Shown here one piece after another: positions 23,889 through 33,029 of a stretch of DNA of 64,000 bases (the first letter of the stretch is position 1; every line of letters begins with the position of its first letter). This DNA is from JANLQX01 sp031423635 (GTDB lineage: Bacteria > Actinomycetota > Acidimicrobiia > Acidimicrobiales > JANYDT01), in contig JANPFX010000082.1 in NCBI GenBank assembly GCA_031423635.1, positions 1 to 64,000 on the forward strand, read 5' to 3'. The notes below the pieces were generated by a model. The model was not told the origin of the DNA, ran no database searches, and was given only the letters and a program-made list of their open reading frames with translations. The translations under genes were made by a program, and so were the position numbers.

Positions 23889-26609
23889 TCAGCCGCTGTT
23901 GCGGAGTCCCGTTGCCAAGCCGTTGAGGGTGAGTTGGATGCCCCGTTCGACAAGTTCTGCTGTGGCCGCATCGTCGCCCCCCATGCGGTAGCGACGCAGG
24001 AAACCGATCTGCAGGTGGTTGAGCGGATCGAGGTAACCGAATCGGTTGCGGATGCTACGGGCGAGCGCGGGGTTGTCGGCGAGCAGAGCGGTGTCTCCGG
24101 TGATCGCCAGCATCTGATCGACCGTTCGTGCATGTTCGGCGGCGATCCGTGCCATCACTTCGCGGGCGTTCGGGATTGCTTCGGCGAGATCGGCATAGCG
24201 CGTGGCGATCGTGAGGTCGCTTTTCGCGAGCACCATACCCATGTTCGAGAACACGGCGCGAAGCAATGGCCAGCGCGCATACATGTCCTTCAGGATTGCA
24301 AGCCTCGAGCCATCGTCGCCGATCCACGAGGCGAGCGCAGTGCCGGTTCCGTACCAGCCCGGAAGCATGATCCTCGCCTGGCTCCACGAGAACACCCAGG
24401 GGATGGCGCGCAAATCCTGGATCCGTGCCGAAGCCGTCCTGGACGACGGTCGACTTCCGATGTTCAGCTTCGCGATCTCCGTGATCGGCGTGAGGGCACG
24501 GAACACGTCGGCGAACCCGTCGGTTTCGTAGACGAGGGATTGATACTCGGCGCGTGCGAGATCAGCGAGATCGTCCATCACCGCGCTGTACTGGTCGCGG
24601 TGCCCGTCGATGTTCTCGGTGTCGACGCAGCTCGCTTCGACGGTGGCCGCAAGGACGGTCTCCAGATTGCGGCGGGCGAGCTCGGCGTCGGCGAACTTCG
24701 CCGCCACGATCTCACCCTGCTCGGTCACTCGTAGCGCACCGTTCACACTCCCCGGCGGTTGAGCCAGGATCGCTTCGTATGCCGGACCCCCTCCTCGCCC
24801 GACAGTCCCGCCGCGACCGTGGAACAGCCGTAAGTGCACGTTGTGTTCTCGAGCGACGCGGACAAGGTCACCCTCGGCACGGTAGAGCGCCCAGTTCGCG
24901 GCAAGGTAGCCGCCGTCCTTGTTCGAATCGGAGTACCCGAGCATGACCTCCTGGCTCTCACCGCGGCTACGAACCCGCGAGCGGTACCAGGGATCGGTGA
25001 GCAGCGATCTGAGCGTCGCGCCCGCATGGCGAAGGTCGTCGATGGTCTCGAACAATGGCACGATGTCGACCTCGATGCCCGCCTCCTTGGTCAGAACGGC
25101 GACTTCGAGAAGGTCGCTGACGGCGTTGGAGGCGGAGATCACGTAGTGGGGAACGGCTGCCTCGCCGATCCTCCGAATGCCGTCGGCCGCAGCGTCGAGA
25201 ATGGCGAGCTCGCTCGTTGTCTTCTCCGAGTACAACGCCCGCGGAACGCGGAGTGGACGGGGTGTTCCCAACTCCGCGAGAAGCACCGAACGGCGTGATT
25301 GCTCGTCGAGCGAAAGGTAGTCGGGACACACCAGTGCGGTCGCCAGAAGCTCGGCGACGGTCTGTTCGTGGACTGCGGCATTCTGTCGGAGATCGAGACC
25401 GCAGAGGTGGAAGCCGAAGAGGGCCACGTCCCGTCGGACCGGGCGGACGACGGCGTCGGCGACCGACCGCGCACCGTGTGCCGCAAGGGACTCGATGACG
25501 ATGTCGAGATCTCGGATGAGTTCGTCCGGCGACCCGTACGGTTCGCGCTCGACCTCGAGAATCGACACCGGAACCACTCCGATCGACGCACGGCACGTTC
25601 CGGCGAGCCGACCCTGCATCCCGCGCAGCGCACGACGGTACGGTTCGTCGGCCCGGAACGGCGAATCATCCCCGGATGACTCCGCCAGCGAATCGAGGAC
25701 TTCGCTCGGTCGGACGAGCCGGGACGACATCGAAAGCTCGATGGCGAGGCGGCCCAGCGCGTTGAGATGGTGCGAGAACGCGATACCAGCTTGGCGATCG
25801 AGGGCGTAGCGCACGACATCAGCGGTCACGAAGGGATTGCCGTCGCGATCACCGCCGATCCATGACCCCATCCGGATCACCGGGGGGACCACCCGGTCGC
25901 CGAGTTCCGGCCAACGCGCAGAGATCTCCGCGCTGGCCCCGTCCTGGAGCTGTCCAATGGCCCGGAACAACGAGAGCTCGTAGTAGCCGAGCGCTTCGTT
26001 GATCTCATCACGGACACGCAGCCGGCTGAGGCGAAGGATGGCCGTTTGCCAGAGCATGAGGACGCTGAGCCGCAGTTGGGCGACGACCTCATCATCCCGA
26101 TGGCCGGGCCGGGCGAGGAGGTCGGCGATCACCCGTTGGGTGTCGAGGATCGTCTTTCGTCGCACCTCGGTCGGGTGCGCGGTGAGCACGGGGCTGACCC
26201 GCAATCGATCGAGCACCGCTCCGACCTGCGCAGCGTCGACGCCTGCCTTGATGAGATGGTCGAGGCTCGCCGCCAGGCTGCCGACCTGGGGTGGCGATCC
26301 CGCCTCGCGATGGAATCGCCGTCGGCGGTTCGAGTGCACGTCCTCGGCGACGTTGGCCAGAAGCGTGAAGAGACTGAACGCCCGGACGACGTGGAGCGCC
26401 GTTTCGACGTCGAGCGCGTCGAGGACGTTCACCAACTCCGGATCGTGCATGCCGGATCGCCTGGCGTCGACGGCGAGCCGCCTGACCTTCTCGACGACCT
26501 CGTACACCGACTCGCCGGCCTGCTCCCGGATGACATCGCCGACGAGCCGGCCCACCAACCGGATGTCCTCGTCGAGCTGGGCATCCTTCTCCCGATCCGT
26601 TCGTTCCAC
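23889..26609 (-). CDS. ppc: phosphoenolpyruvate carboxylase
   Basis: The 906-residue enzyme has the signature TAHPTE with catalytic His145, FHGRGGTVGRGGGP, the GYSDSNKDGGY loop and a C-terminal ending in ...NGLATGLRNSG, where the terminal Gly is typical. It carboxylates PEP to oxaloacetate for anaplerosis. Length matches bacterial PEPC (about 880-930). The start codon is GTG at 26607-26609. It is convergent with the HxlR gene, 27 bases apart, and shows no operon partner. Confidence 0.96.
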   Translation of the reverse strand: MERTDREKDAQLDEDIRLVGRLVGDVIREQAGESVYEVVEKVRRLAVDARRSGMHDPELVNVLDALDVETALHVVRAFSLFTLLANVAEDVHSNRRRRFHREAGSPPQVGSLAASLDHLIKAGVDAAQVGAVLDRLRVSPVLTAHPTEVRRKTILDTQRVIADLLARPGHRDDEVVAQLRLSVLMLWQTAILRLSRLRVRDEINEALGYYELSLFRAIGQLQDGASAEISARWPELGDRVVPPVIRMGSWIGGDRDGNPFVTADVVRYALDRQAGIAFSHHLNALGRLAIELSMSSRLVRPSEVLDSLAESSGDDSPFRADEPYRRALRGMQGRLAGTCRASIGVVPVSILEVEREPYGSPDELIRDLDIVIESLAAHGARSVADAVVRPVRRDVALFGFHLCGLDLRQNAAVHEQTVAELLATALVCPDYLSLDEQSRRSVLLAELGTPRPLRVPRALYSEKTTSELAILDAAADGIRRIGEAAVPHYVISASNAVSDLLEVAVLTKEAGIEVDIVPLFETIDDLRHAGATLRSLLTDPWYRSRVRSRGESQEVMLGYSDSNKDGGYLAANWALYRAEGDLVRVAREHNVHLRLFHGRGGTVGRGGGPAYEAILAQPPGSVNGALRVTEQGEIVAAKFADAELARRNLETVLAATVEASCVDTENIDGHRDQYSAVMDDLADLARAEYQSLVYETDGFADVFRALTPITEIAKLNIGSRPSSRTASARIQDLRAIPWVFSWSQARIMLPGWYGTGTALASWIGDDGSRLAILKDMYARWPLLRAVFSNMGMVLAKSDLTIATRYADLAEAIPNAREVMARIAAEHARTVDQMLAITGDTALLADNPALARSIRNRFGYLDPLNHLQIGFLRRYRMGGDDAATAELVERGIQLTLNGLATGLRNSG

Positions 26610-26712
26610 GCCACCAGTCTGACCGGATCACGCGAAGTGATCATGCAGCGTTCGTTACGATCAGGCGACGATCCGTTTCCTCGCGATCGTCCGGCGCAGT
26701 TTCGCCTGGGGA

Positions 26713-27843
26713 CTACGGCTCCGGTGACTCCGACCCGGTGGGAGCGGTCGGGCCGGCGATCACCCGGACGGGGACCGGAGGGGAGAGGAAGGTCTCTGTA
26801 CCGACCGTCCAGGTGGAGCTCAGCGTCCCCGTGAAGGCGTAGCGGAGAAGATACGTTCCCGGCGCGATACCCATTGCTGGTCGGCCGTCACAATCACCGA
26901 TCTCGAGACCCGGGAGCGGTTGGTCGATGAAGTCGATCGGTTCGCCGGATCGCTCGCCGGACGACACGAACCGGGCCATGACCGCGAACGTGTTCGGGTG
27001 CAGCACATATGCCTCGACCCGAGCCGACGTGTCCCAGATCACGGACGTCCCAGCGAGCGCGGCGACCCGTTCAGTTGGCCGGAGATCGCGTCCGGCGGTG
27101 ATCGCCGCCGTTCGCGCATTCGTCCATACGATCCGGTCGTTCGATGCCCCGGGTGACGGGAGCGTCGCGCAACTGACGAAGGAGCTGCCTTGTTGGAGTG
27201 GGACTGCGCGGGGGAGGAGCGTCGAGACGGACGGGGCCGCCGTCGACAACGCGCCGTTGGAGCCCGAAGTATCCGCACCGCCGGTCGCGCCGCTGCCCGG
27301 ATCCGGATCCGAATCCGAATCCGACGGCGACCCCGACGCCCGTTCCCGAAGCGCCAATGCGGTCGGGGCAGCCTCGACGGTACGAGGCTGAGGAAGGCTC
27401 GGCCCGGCCTGCCGCGGTGCACCTTGGGGCGCCGTGACGGGAATCGTCGTCGCCCCGGCTTCGCGTACTCCGGGAGACGAGAACCCAGCCGGCTGACTCG
27501 CGTTTGGAGAGGCCGTGCTTGCCGCCGGTGAGCTTCGCACCGCGCCACTTGAGCGGCGCGACTCCTCGGCTGGTTCTTCGAAGGATGGATCCCCGACGTC
27601 AGGCTTCTTGCCGTCGTCTGTGGTGATCGCCGGAGAAGGAGGATCAGAGCCTGCGACGGTGCTGGGAGGAACGATCATCGGCGCAACGGTTCCGGTTGCC
27701 GGCGGACCCGAAACTGCGCCTTGGAGCGGTTCGGAACCGGTCTTCGTTCCCTCGAGTGTCTTCGCCATGGCGATCGACGGCACCAGAACGACAAGGGCGC
27801 CGGCGAACGCTGTCAATGCGCGTCCATGTCTCGCTGCACCCAT
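26713..27843 (-). CDS. secreted low-complexity protein with C-terminal beta domain
   Basis: The 376-residue protein opens with a signal peptide (ALTAFAGALVVLVPSIAMA). Residues of about 30-215 are Pro/Ser/Thr/Ala-rich with an SDSDSDPDPGSG acidic patch from a near-repeat of GGATCC/GAATCC bases. The C-terminal 150 residues form an ordered, probably beta-sandwich domain (VEAYVLHPNTFAVMARF, PGTYLLRYAFTG) with two cysteines likely disulfide-linked. No homologue recognised. A surface-exposed or secreted protein is likely. Confidence 0.65.
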   Translation of the reverse strand: MGAARHGRALTAFAGALVVLVPSIAMAKTLEGTKTGSEPLQGAVSGPPATGTVAPMIVPPSTVAGSDPPSPAITTDDGKKPDVGDPSFEEPAEESRRSSGAVRSSPAASTASPNASQPAGFSSPGVREAGATTIPVTAPQGAPRQAGPSLPQPRTVEAAPTALALRERASGSPSDSDSDPDPGSGATGGADTSGSNGALSTAAPSVSTLLPRAVPLQQGSSFVSCATLPSPGASNDRIVWTNARTAAITAGRDLRPTERVAALAGTSVIWDTSARVEAYVLHPNTFAVMARFVSSGERSGEPIDFIDQPLPGLEIGDCDGRPAMGIAPGTYLLRYAFTGTLSSTWTVGTETFLSPPVPVRVIAGPTAPTGSESPEP

Positions 27844-27883
27844 GCAGGCACTATCGGCATGTCGGCGGCAAGCCTTGAAAGCC

Positions 27884-28627
27884 TCAGCGACCCCCGGAAA
27901 CGTCGATAACAGCGCCGCAGAGGTACGTCGCGGCGTCGGAGCACAGAAAGGCGATCACCGAGGCGATCTCGGGCGCCGTGCCCACGCGCTGCATAGGGAT
28001 CTGCGTGCGGAGTCGCTCGGCTCGGTCGGGTTGGCCTCCCGATGCGTGGATGTCGGTGTCCACGAGACCGGGTCGGATGGCGTTGACAAGGATGCCTTCT
28101 TCAGCCACCTCTTTGGCCAGACCGACGGTGAAGGTGTCGATCGCCCCCTTGGCGGCGGCGTAGTCGACATACTCGCCGGGGCTCCCCAGGCGGGCCGCAG
28201 CCGACGACACGTTGACGATGCGCCCGCCGAGACCGCCTCGTTTCGTCGACATCCGTCGGACCGCTTCACGCGAGCACAGGATCGTGCCGAACACGTTCAC
28301 GGCGAACATCATCTGGACACGCTCGAGGGTGAGCGCGTCGACGCGGGTCTTCGAGCCGACGATCCCGGCGTTGTTGACGACAGCACGCAAGGCTCCGACT
28401 TCATCGGCGGCAGCGAACATCATCAACACGTCGTTCTCCCGACTGACATCGCACCGGATCGTGCGAACCGTGGCGCCGAGAGCGGTGCAGTCGCGCTCCG
28501 TGGCTGCGGCGGCTGCGGCGTCGGACCGGTAGGAGAGCACCAGATCCCAGCCTTGTTCGGCGAGGGCGAAGGCCGTGGCCTTTCCGATTCCCCGGGTACC
28601 GCCGGTGACAAGAGCAAGTGGACGCAC
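27884..28627 (-). CDS. SDR family NAD(P)-dependent oxidoreductase (FabG-like)
   Basis: The 247-residue protein has the cofactor motif TGGTRGIG (residues 8-15), NNAG, a catalytic Ser in VNVSSAAA, YxxxK (YAAAK) and the C-terminal PGLVDT and DVSGGR segments of classical SDRs. The start is GTG at 28625-28627, directly before PLALVTGG. It reduces or oxidises a hydroxyl/keto group with NAD(P)H; the FabG-like pattern does not give the substrate. It is followed at 40 bases by the secreted protein gene on the same strand. Confidence 0.9.
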   Translation of the reverse strand: MRPLALVTGGTRGIGKATAFALAEQGWDLVLSYRSDAAAAAATERDCTALGATVRTIRCDVSRENDVLMMFAAADEVGALRAVVNNAGIVGSKTRVDALTLERVQMMFAVNVFGTILCSREAVRRMSTKRGGLGGRIVNVSSAAARLGSPGEYVDYAAAKGAIDTFTVGLAKEVAEEGILVNAIRPGLVDTDIHASGGQPDRAERLRTQIPMQRVGTAPEIASVIAFLCSDAATYLCGAVIDVSGGR

Positions 28628-28679
28628 GACGACGAAGCTATGCGCCGGCAACCGACGCACCGCTCGAATTGATTTCCGG

Positions 28680-29780
28680 TCAGGGCGCGTGGCGGTGGGG
28701 CTCGCGCAGATGGCGTCGGCTCCGCGTGAAGAGGACCCACCCCACAGCCAAGACGAACCAGCAACTGATCGCCCGGTAGACGAGGGCCGTCGGGAGCGCA
28801 TGCAACTCGGAGATCCCGCCGGCAGTCAACGCCGAGGCGATTGCTGCTTCGACGATGCCCACACCGGCCGGGGTGAAACCGACGGCGGCCGCCCCGATGC
28901 CGGCGGCATAGATGGCGAACATGAATCGCCAAGGCACAGGCTGGCCGAAGCCCGCAACTGTCGCGCACAGACAGGCGGCGTCGAGCAACCAGTTGCTCAG
29001 CGCGAAGATCATCACAAAAGCGGCGTCGATGCGACCGAGGTGGTACGAACCGAGGCGGTCGACCAGATCCCTCGACCATCCGTCGAGGTTCCCCGGCCGG
29101 CGGAGCACGCGATAGGCGAAGCGCGTGGGGCCGTTGAGCAACCGGGCAACCTGGTCGCGTCCGGCCGGACGCCGCACGGCGATCAGGACGAGGAGCATCG
29201 GAATGGTGCCGAGCAGCGTCAACCCCACGCCTGCCAACGCGGCGAGACCGTTCCCGGAAAGCACCGCGCCCAACGCGATGAGCAACGCGAATGCAACCGT
29301 CGAGACGACTCCAGTGATCATCAGAGTCCACGCGATCAGCCCGGAGTCGGCGCCGCGGTGGCTGTACTCCGAAGCGGTATGGGCTGTCGCCGCCGCAGAA
29401 CCCGCGACCGGCACGGTCACCGAGACGGCATTGCTGGCGTACGTGATCCGCAGAGCCTCCAGCAGAGGGATCCGAATGCCGCCAGCCTTCAGGGTGATCC
29501 GCTGGACGCGGGCAAAGCTCGCCATGGAGCCGATCTCGAGCCCGAAGGCGGCGACCAGCCACATCGGATGGGCGACGCGCAGCGAGAGTCCCTTTGCCCG
29601 CAACGTGAACCAGATGAGCCACAGTGCGAAGACCACCAAGGCGGCGTACTCGACGGTGCGGTGGTGGCGGCGTCGCTTCGCTCCGTGCAGGCGTCGGGAG
29701 GGAAGATGCCACGACGACCAACCGGGGACGTTCGCCGGTTCTTCTCGCCCGGTCGGCTCTACTCGGTGGGTGGTGCGCAT
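28680..29780 (-). CDS. YbhN/lysylphosphatidylglycerol-synthase-type flippase-like membrane protein (UPF0104)
   Basis: The 366-residue membrane protein has about eight hydrophobic spans, with the family's conserved segments VTVPVAGSAAA, GFTPAGVGIVEA and a final ALVYRAISCWFVLAVG. These mark the LPG_synthase_TM domain without a catalytic C-terminal part. Such proteins are proposed lipid flippases or polyprenyl-glycan transport helpers. ATG 29778-29780 is chosen since the longer reading would overlap the preceding gene; GGCGGGG precedes it. Confidence 0.85.
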   Translation of the reverse strand: MRTTHRVEPTGREEPANVPGWSSWHLPSRRLHGAKRRRHHRTVEYAALVVFALWLIWFTLRAKGLSLRVAHPMWLVAAFGLEIGSMASFARVQRITLKAGGIRIPLLEALRITYASNAVSVTVPVAGSAAATAHTASEYSHRGADSGLIAWTLMITGVVSTVAFALLIALGAVLSGNGLAALAGVGLTLLGTIPMLLVLIAVRRPAGRDQVARLLNGPTRFAYRVLRRPGNLDGWSRDLVDRLGSYHLGRIDAAFVMIFALSNWLLDAACLCATVAGFGQPVPWRFMFAIYAAGIGAAAVGFTPAGVGIVEAAIASALTAGGISELHALPTALVYRAISCWFVLAVGWVLFTRSRRHLREPHRHAP

Positions 29781-29814
29781 GCGTACCCCGCCTGACGAGA
29801 GGTGCTCTGTTCGT

Positions 29815-30759
29815 TCAACCGGTTCGCCGGAACTTCGAGACGAGATGCGGCCCAGCTTGTACGGCAGCGTACCGGGGTGGATTGGTCGGCGAAGTACAGG
29901 TCGGGAGACACGCAACCTCGCAATCGAAGTTCGCGTTGTGGAAGAACGCAATCGACTGGCGCCGCGCCATCGCGCCTACCTCGGGGTTCACCACGCGGTG
30001 CAGCGTCGAGCGCCAGCGGTCGTTGGTCCATTGGGCCAACATGTCTCCCACGTTGATCACGAATGCATCGTCAATGCTCGGCACCGACACCCACGACTCG
30101 GTGCGGTGGTCCAGTACTTCGAGTCCGCCCGGTGCTGCGTCCTGGCGAAGGACGGTCAGGGTTCCGTAATCGGTGTGTGCACCGGCCCGGAGCTGACCTG
30201 GCAGAGCCTCGCAGTCCTGGCTCGGATAGTTGAGCGCTCGGAGGGCGTTCGTCCCGCGGTCGATGCGCATGGCGAAGAAGTCCGGTTCCAACCCGAGGCC
30301 GATCGCGCTGAGACGGAGCAAGCGGGCAGACAACGCCTCCATCGCCAGGAAGTAGTCCTCGAGAACAGGCCGTAGCTCGGGGAGCGCCCTCGGCCAGAGG
30401 TTCGGCGAGAAGAGCAGTTCCTCGTCGGGATCCGTAAGCGTTGTGGAGGTCCGCCGAACCGGTCCGACGTTGAAGATCTCCTTGAGATCCGGCGCGCCTC
30501 CTTCACCGAGCGAGTTGCTCAACGTCTCACCGGCGATCGGGACGTAGCCGAACGGGTAGTCGGGTCGTGGACGCTCCGCAGCAAGGCGTTCCGCGAGCGG
30601 TAGGTCGAAGAACGAGCGGACGGTCGACCAGGTTCGTTCGAGGAGGGCGTTCTCGACAGCGTGGCCGGTGATCTGGAAGAACCCGACATCTCTGCACACG
30701 TCATCCAGGTCCCGGGCGACCGCCGTCTCGTTGCGGGAGATGTCGATCACCGGAACCAT
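29815..30759 (-). CDS. 2-oxoglutarate/Fe(II)-dependent dioxygenase (isopenicillin N synthase-like)
   Basis: The 314-residue protein has the DIOX_N opening VPVIDISR, GFFQITGHAV, and the iron triad HTD (AGAHTDYGTLT) with the distal His (TLHRVVNP) and the 2OG-binding Arg (RRQSIAFF). The family hydroxylates, desaturates or cyclises small molecules. ATG 30757-30759 is chosen because VPVIDIS is the normal N-terminus. The reading frame stays open upstream into a structured leader. No biosynthetic neighbours are seen. Confidence 0.88.
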   Translation of the reverse strand: MVPVIDISRNETAVARDLDDVCRDVGFFQITGHAVENALLERTWSTVRSFFDLPLAERLAAERPRPDYPFGYVPIAGETLSNSLGEGGAPDLKEIFNVGPVRRTSTTLTDPDEELLFSPNLWPRALPELRPVLEDYFLAMEALSARLLRLSAIGLGLEPDFFAMRIDRGTNALRALNYPSQDCEALPGQLRAGAHTDYGTLTVLRQDAAPGGLEVLDHRTESWVSVPSIDDAFVINVGDMLAQWTNDRWRSTLHRVVNPEVGAMARRQSIAFFHNANFDCEVACLPTCTSPTNPPRYAAVQAGPHLVSKFRRTG

Positions 30760-30795
30760 CTGGCCATGTTCGCGCTCAGAACAATGCGTCAGAAC

Positions 30796-30848
30796 ACCTC
30801 CCAGGTGCGTAGGGAGGTTTTCTGCCCCCGTTTTATGGGGGCAACCTC
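30796..30848 (-). promoter_or_regulatory. leader with mutually exclusive hairpins before the 2OG oxygenase
   Basis: TGCCCCC (30823-30829) pairs with GGGGGCA (30837-30843), extended by GAGGT (30814-30818) with ACCTC (30844-30848). The same GGGAGGT (30812-30818) can instead pair with ACCTCCC (30796-30802) across 9 bases. On the minus strand this lies between the sulfatase stop and the oxygenase start, so it may be a terminator for the former or a switch for the latter. Confidence 0.5.
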
Positions 30849-30871
30849 TCTCCTGATGCCCGTGAGCACTC

Positions 30872-30914
30872 GTGTTGCGAGCAGTCGAGCGAAGCGAGCG
30901 GCGCAGCGCCAATG
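30872..30914. repeat. REP-like dispersed repeat, copy 1
   Basis: This 43-base stretch starts GTGTTGCGAGCAGT and ends GGCGCAGCGCC plus ATG, with GAGCGAAGCGAGC between. It matches 37145-37188 with only a few changes. It is flanked by a direct repeat GGGCAACCTCTCTCC (30838 and 30922). It is intergenic, beside gene ends. Confidence 0.7.
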
Positions 30915-30942
30915 AACAGAGGGGCAACCTCTCTCCGAACGC

Positions 30943-32832
30943 TTAGGGCTCGACGATGTTGAATCCGGTCGTGAACACGTCGAGGTTGGTGAAGATGGTG
31001 ACGAGGGCCTGGGGGTCGCCCGTGATGGTGATGCGGCCCTCGGTGACAGCGTCGATCATCGTGGTTCGGCCGAGGATCACGTTCAGCAGGTCGGGTCGGG
31101 TGGTGGTGACAGACGCATCCGGGGCCGATGACCTGACGTTCCAGCAGCTCAGGGTTCGGTTCGACAGCTCGAGCCGCCAGTGCTCGTCGACGTCGGTGAA
31201 GTGCCAGGCGACCTCCTTGTGGACGCCGCCGACGTTCTCGGCCTGTAGGCGCACGCCGAGCAACTCGAAGATCTGCTCGATGGTCAGCGCGGCGAGCATC
31301 GAACCGCCCCGGTTGTCCCGCGGCTCCGGCGGCCCGGACCGGAGTTCCTGGGCCGCCATGAGGTACGCGTTGCGGAAGGTCGTCGACTCCGACTGGTACC
31401 CGAGCTGTTCGAAACTGTCCGACTGGAGTTGGCGTGCGCCTTCGTGGTCGGGAAACCCGAACACAACATGGTTGAGCACCTCGCACACCCACCGGTAGTC
31501 GCCGGCATCGAAGGAGACCCGCGCCTTGTCCACCACTGCGTCGGGTCCGCCCATGAACTCCACGTATCGCTTCCCGGCTTCGGTCGGCTCGTGGGGATGC
31601 AGATGTGACGGGTTGGCGTCGTACCACGACAGGTAGCGCTGGTAGACCGCTTTCACGTTGTGCACGAGGGAGCCGTAGTAGCCACGGGTGTGACCGTGGG
31701 CCATGAACTCCGGCGGCAGCTCGAGCGCGGCGGCGATCTCTGTCGGCGTTGCGCCCTGGTTGGCCAGTCGCAGGCTCTGGTCGTGCATCCACCGGTAGAG
31801 GTCTCGTTGCAGGATGAGGTACGCCCGCACGTCGTCTCGTCCCCAACGCGGCCAGTTGTGCGAGGCGAAGAACAACTCGGTCTTGTCGCCGAAGAGATCG
31901 ATTGCCTCGCCGATGTACTTCGACCAGGCGAGCGCGTCTCGGACCTTGGCACCGCGGATCGGTACGAGGTTGTGCATCGTGTGCGTGCAGTTCTCGGCCA
32001 TGCAGAGCCAACCGTGATCCGGGAAGAAGAAGTTCATCTCGGCGGGCGCCTCGGTCTCCGGCGTCAGCTGGAACACGATCCGGACGCCGTCGACGATCAG
32101 TTCCTGCCCGGTGTGGGTGATGTCCTCGGTCGGGGCGATCAGACCGCCACGGGCGATCGGCAGGGCCTTGCCGAGACCGCAGTCGACGTGGGCTCGCGGT
32201 CCGGCGGGGAGGAAGGGGCCGAACTGGTAGTTCGCCCGGCGCAGCATGGCCGGGCCGGCGAGCAGGTTCTCCGAGACCGCTTCGTGGAGGAAGCCGATCG
32301 GCGCGATCACCCGGCAGCGGCCCGCCGCTACGTCGTCTTCCGTGGTGACGCCGCGGACACCGCCGAAGTGGTCGACGTGGGAATGGGTGTAAATGACCGC
32401 CGTGACCGGTCGGGCCCCGAGGGTGGTGTTGGCTAGTTCCAGGCTCGCCCGGGCGCAGTCCTCGCTCGTCAGCGGGTCGATGACGATCCAGCCCTCTGTT
32501 CCGGCGATGAACGTGAGACTGGAGATGTCGTAGCCACGGGCCTGCCAGACGCCGGGCGCGACCTCGAAGAGACCGTGCTCGTTGTTCAGCTGGGCCTGGC
32601 GCCACAGGCTCGGATGGACGGTGTCGGGGATCTCGTCGGAGCGTAGGAAGCCATAGCGCTCCATGTCCCACACGACGAGGCCCGTCGGCGAGGTGATCCG
32701 GCCGCCGGGTATCTGCGCCATGAGGCCACGGGTCGTCCTCTCGTAGTCCCCCCTGTCAAGGTCGATCGCGGCCGCCCGGTTCGCGTTTGCCGTGTGCTCG
32801 GTCGCCGGTTTGCGGGTGGTGTCGATGGCCAT
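30943..32832 (-). CDS. alkyl/aryl-sulfatase (SdsA1-like, metallo-beta-lactamase fold)
   Basis: The 629-residue protein has the MBL zinc motif THSHVDHFGG and downstream histidines (MAENCTHTMHNL), then an alpha-helical dimerisation domain (GYYGSLVHNVKAVYQRY) and a C-terminal SCP2-like domain (LTIEQIFELLGVRL to the end). This is the three-domain order of alkylsulfatases that hydrolyse SDS-like esters. ATG 32830-32832 is used. No signal peptide is visible, so it is probably cytoplasmic. It supplies alcohol and sulfate from alkyl sulfates. Confidence 0.92.
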   Translation of the reverse strand: MAIDTTRKPATEHTANANRAAAIDLDRGDYERTTRGLMAQIPGGRITSPTGLVVWDMERYGFLRSDEIPDTVHPSLWRQAQLNNEHGLFEVAPGVWQARGYDISSLTFIAGTEGWIVIDPLTSEDCARASLELANTTLGARPVTAVIYTHSHVDHFGGVRGVTTEDDVAAGRCRVIAPIGFLHEAVSENLLAGPAMLRRANYQFGPFLPAGPRAHVDCGLGKALPIARGGLIAPTEDITHTGQELIVDGVRIVFQLTPETEAPAEMNFFFPDHGWLCMAENCTHTMHNLVPIRGAKVRDALAWSKYIGEAIDLFGDKTELFFASHNWPRWGRDDVRAYLILQRDLYRWMHDQSLRLANQGATPTEIAAALELPPEFMAHGHTRGYYGSLVHNVKAVYQRYLSWYDANPSHLHPHEPTEAGKRYVEFMGGPDAVVDKARVSFDAGDYRWVCEVLNHVVFGFPDHEGARQLQSDSFEQLGYQSESTTFRNAYLMAAQELRSGPPEPRDNRGGSMLAALTIEQIFELLGVRLQAENVGGVHKEVAWHFTDVDEHWRLELSNRTLSCWNVRSSAPDASVTTTRPDLLNVILGRTTMIDAVTEGRITITGDPQALVTIFTNLDVFTTGFNIVEP

Positions 32833-33029
32833 GTCGTGGATTCTGGCCACTCCGTCGGCGCCCTGCAATCTCAAGTTCCTCAAGTCAGAGCGAAGATTCT
32901 CTGCTCTTGGTGAAGATGGACATCGATAGTCAAAGAAAGCACTTGGAAACTTCTCGAATTCGTCAGTTTTGATTCAAGAATCTGCCGCTTTGCTTTGGTC
33001 CTGTCGATCAGAGTCCGAACTCCTTGTGC
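32833..33029. promoter_or_regulatory. AT-richer divergent promoter region (sulfatase / flagellar sigma factor)
   Basis: This 197-base gap is visibly richer in A and T than the rest of the window (for example TTTTGATTCAAGAATCT around 32967). It contains a direct repeat TCAAGT at 32871 and 32882. Both the sulfatase and the sigma factor are transcribed away from it. No clear consensus promoter could be assigned by eye. Confidence 0.45.
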
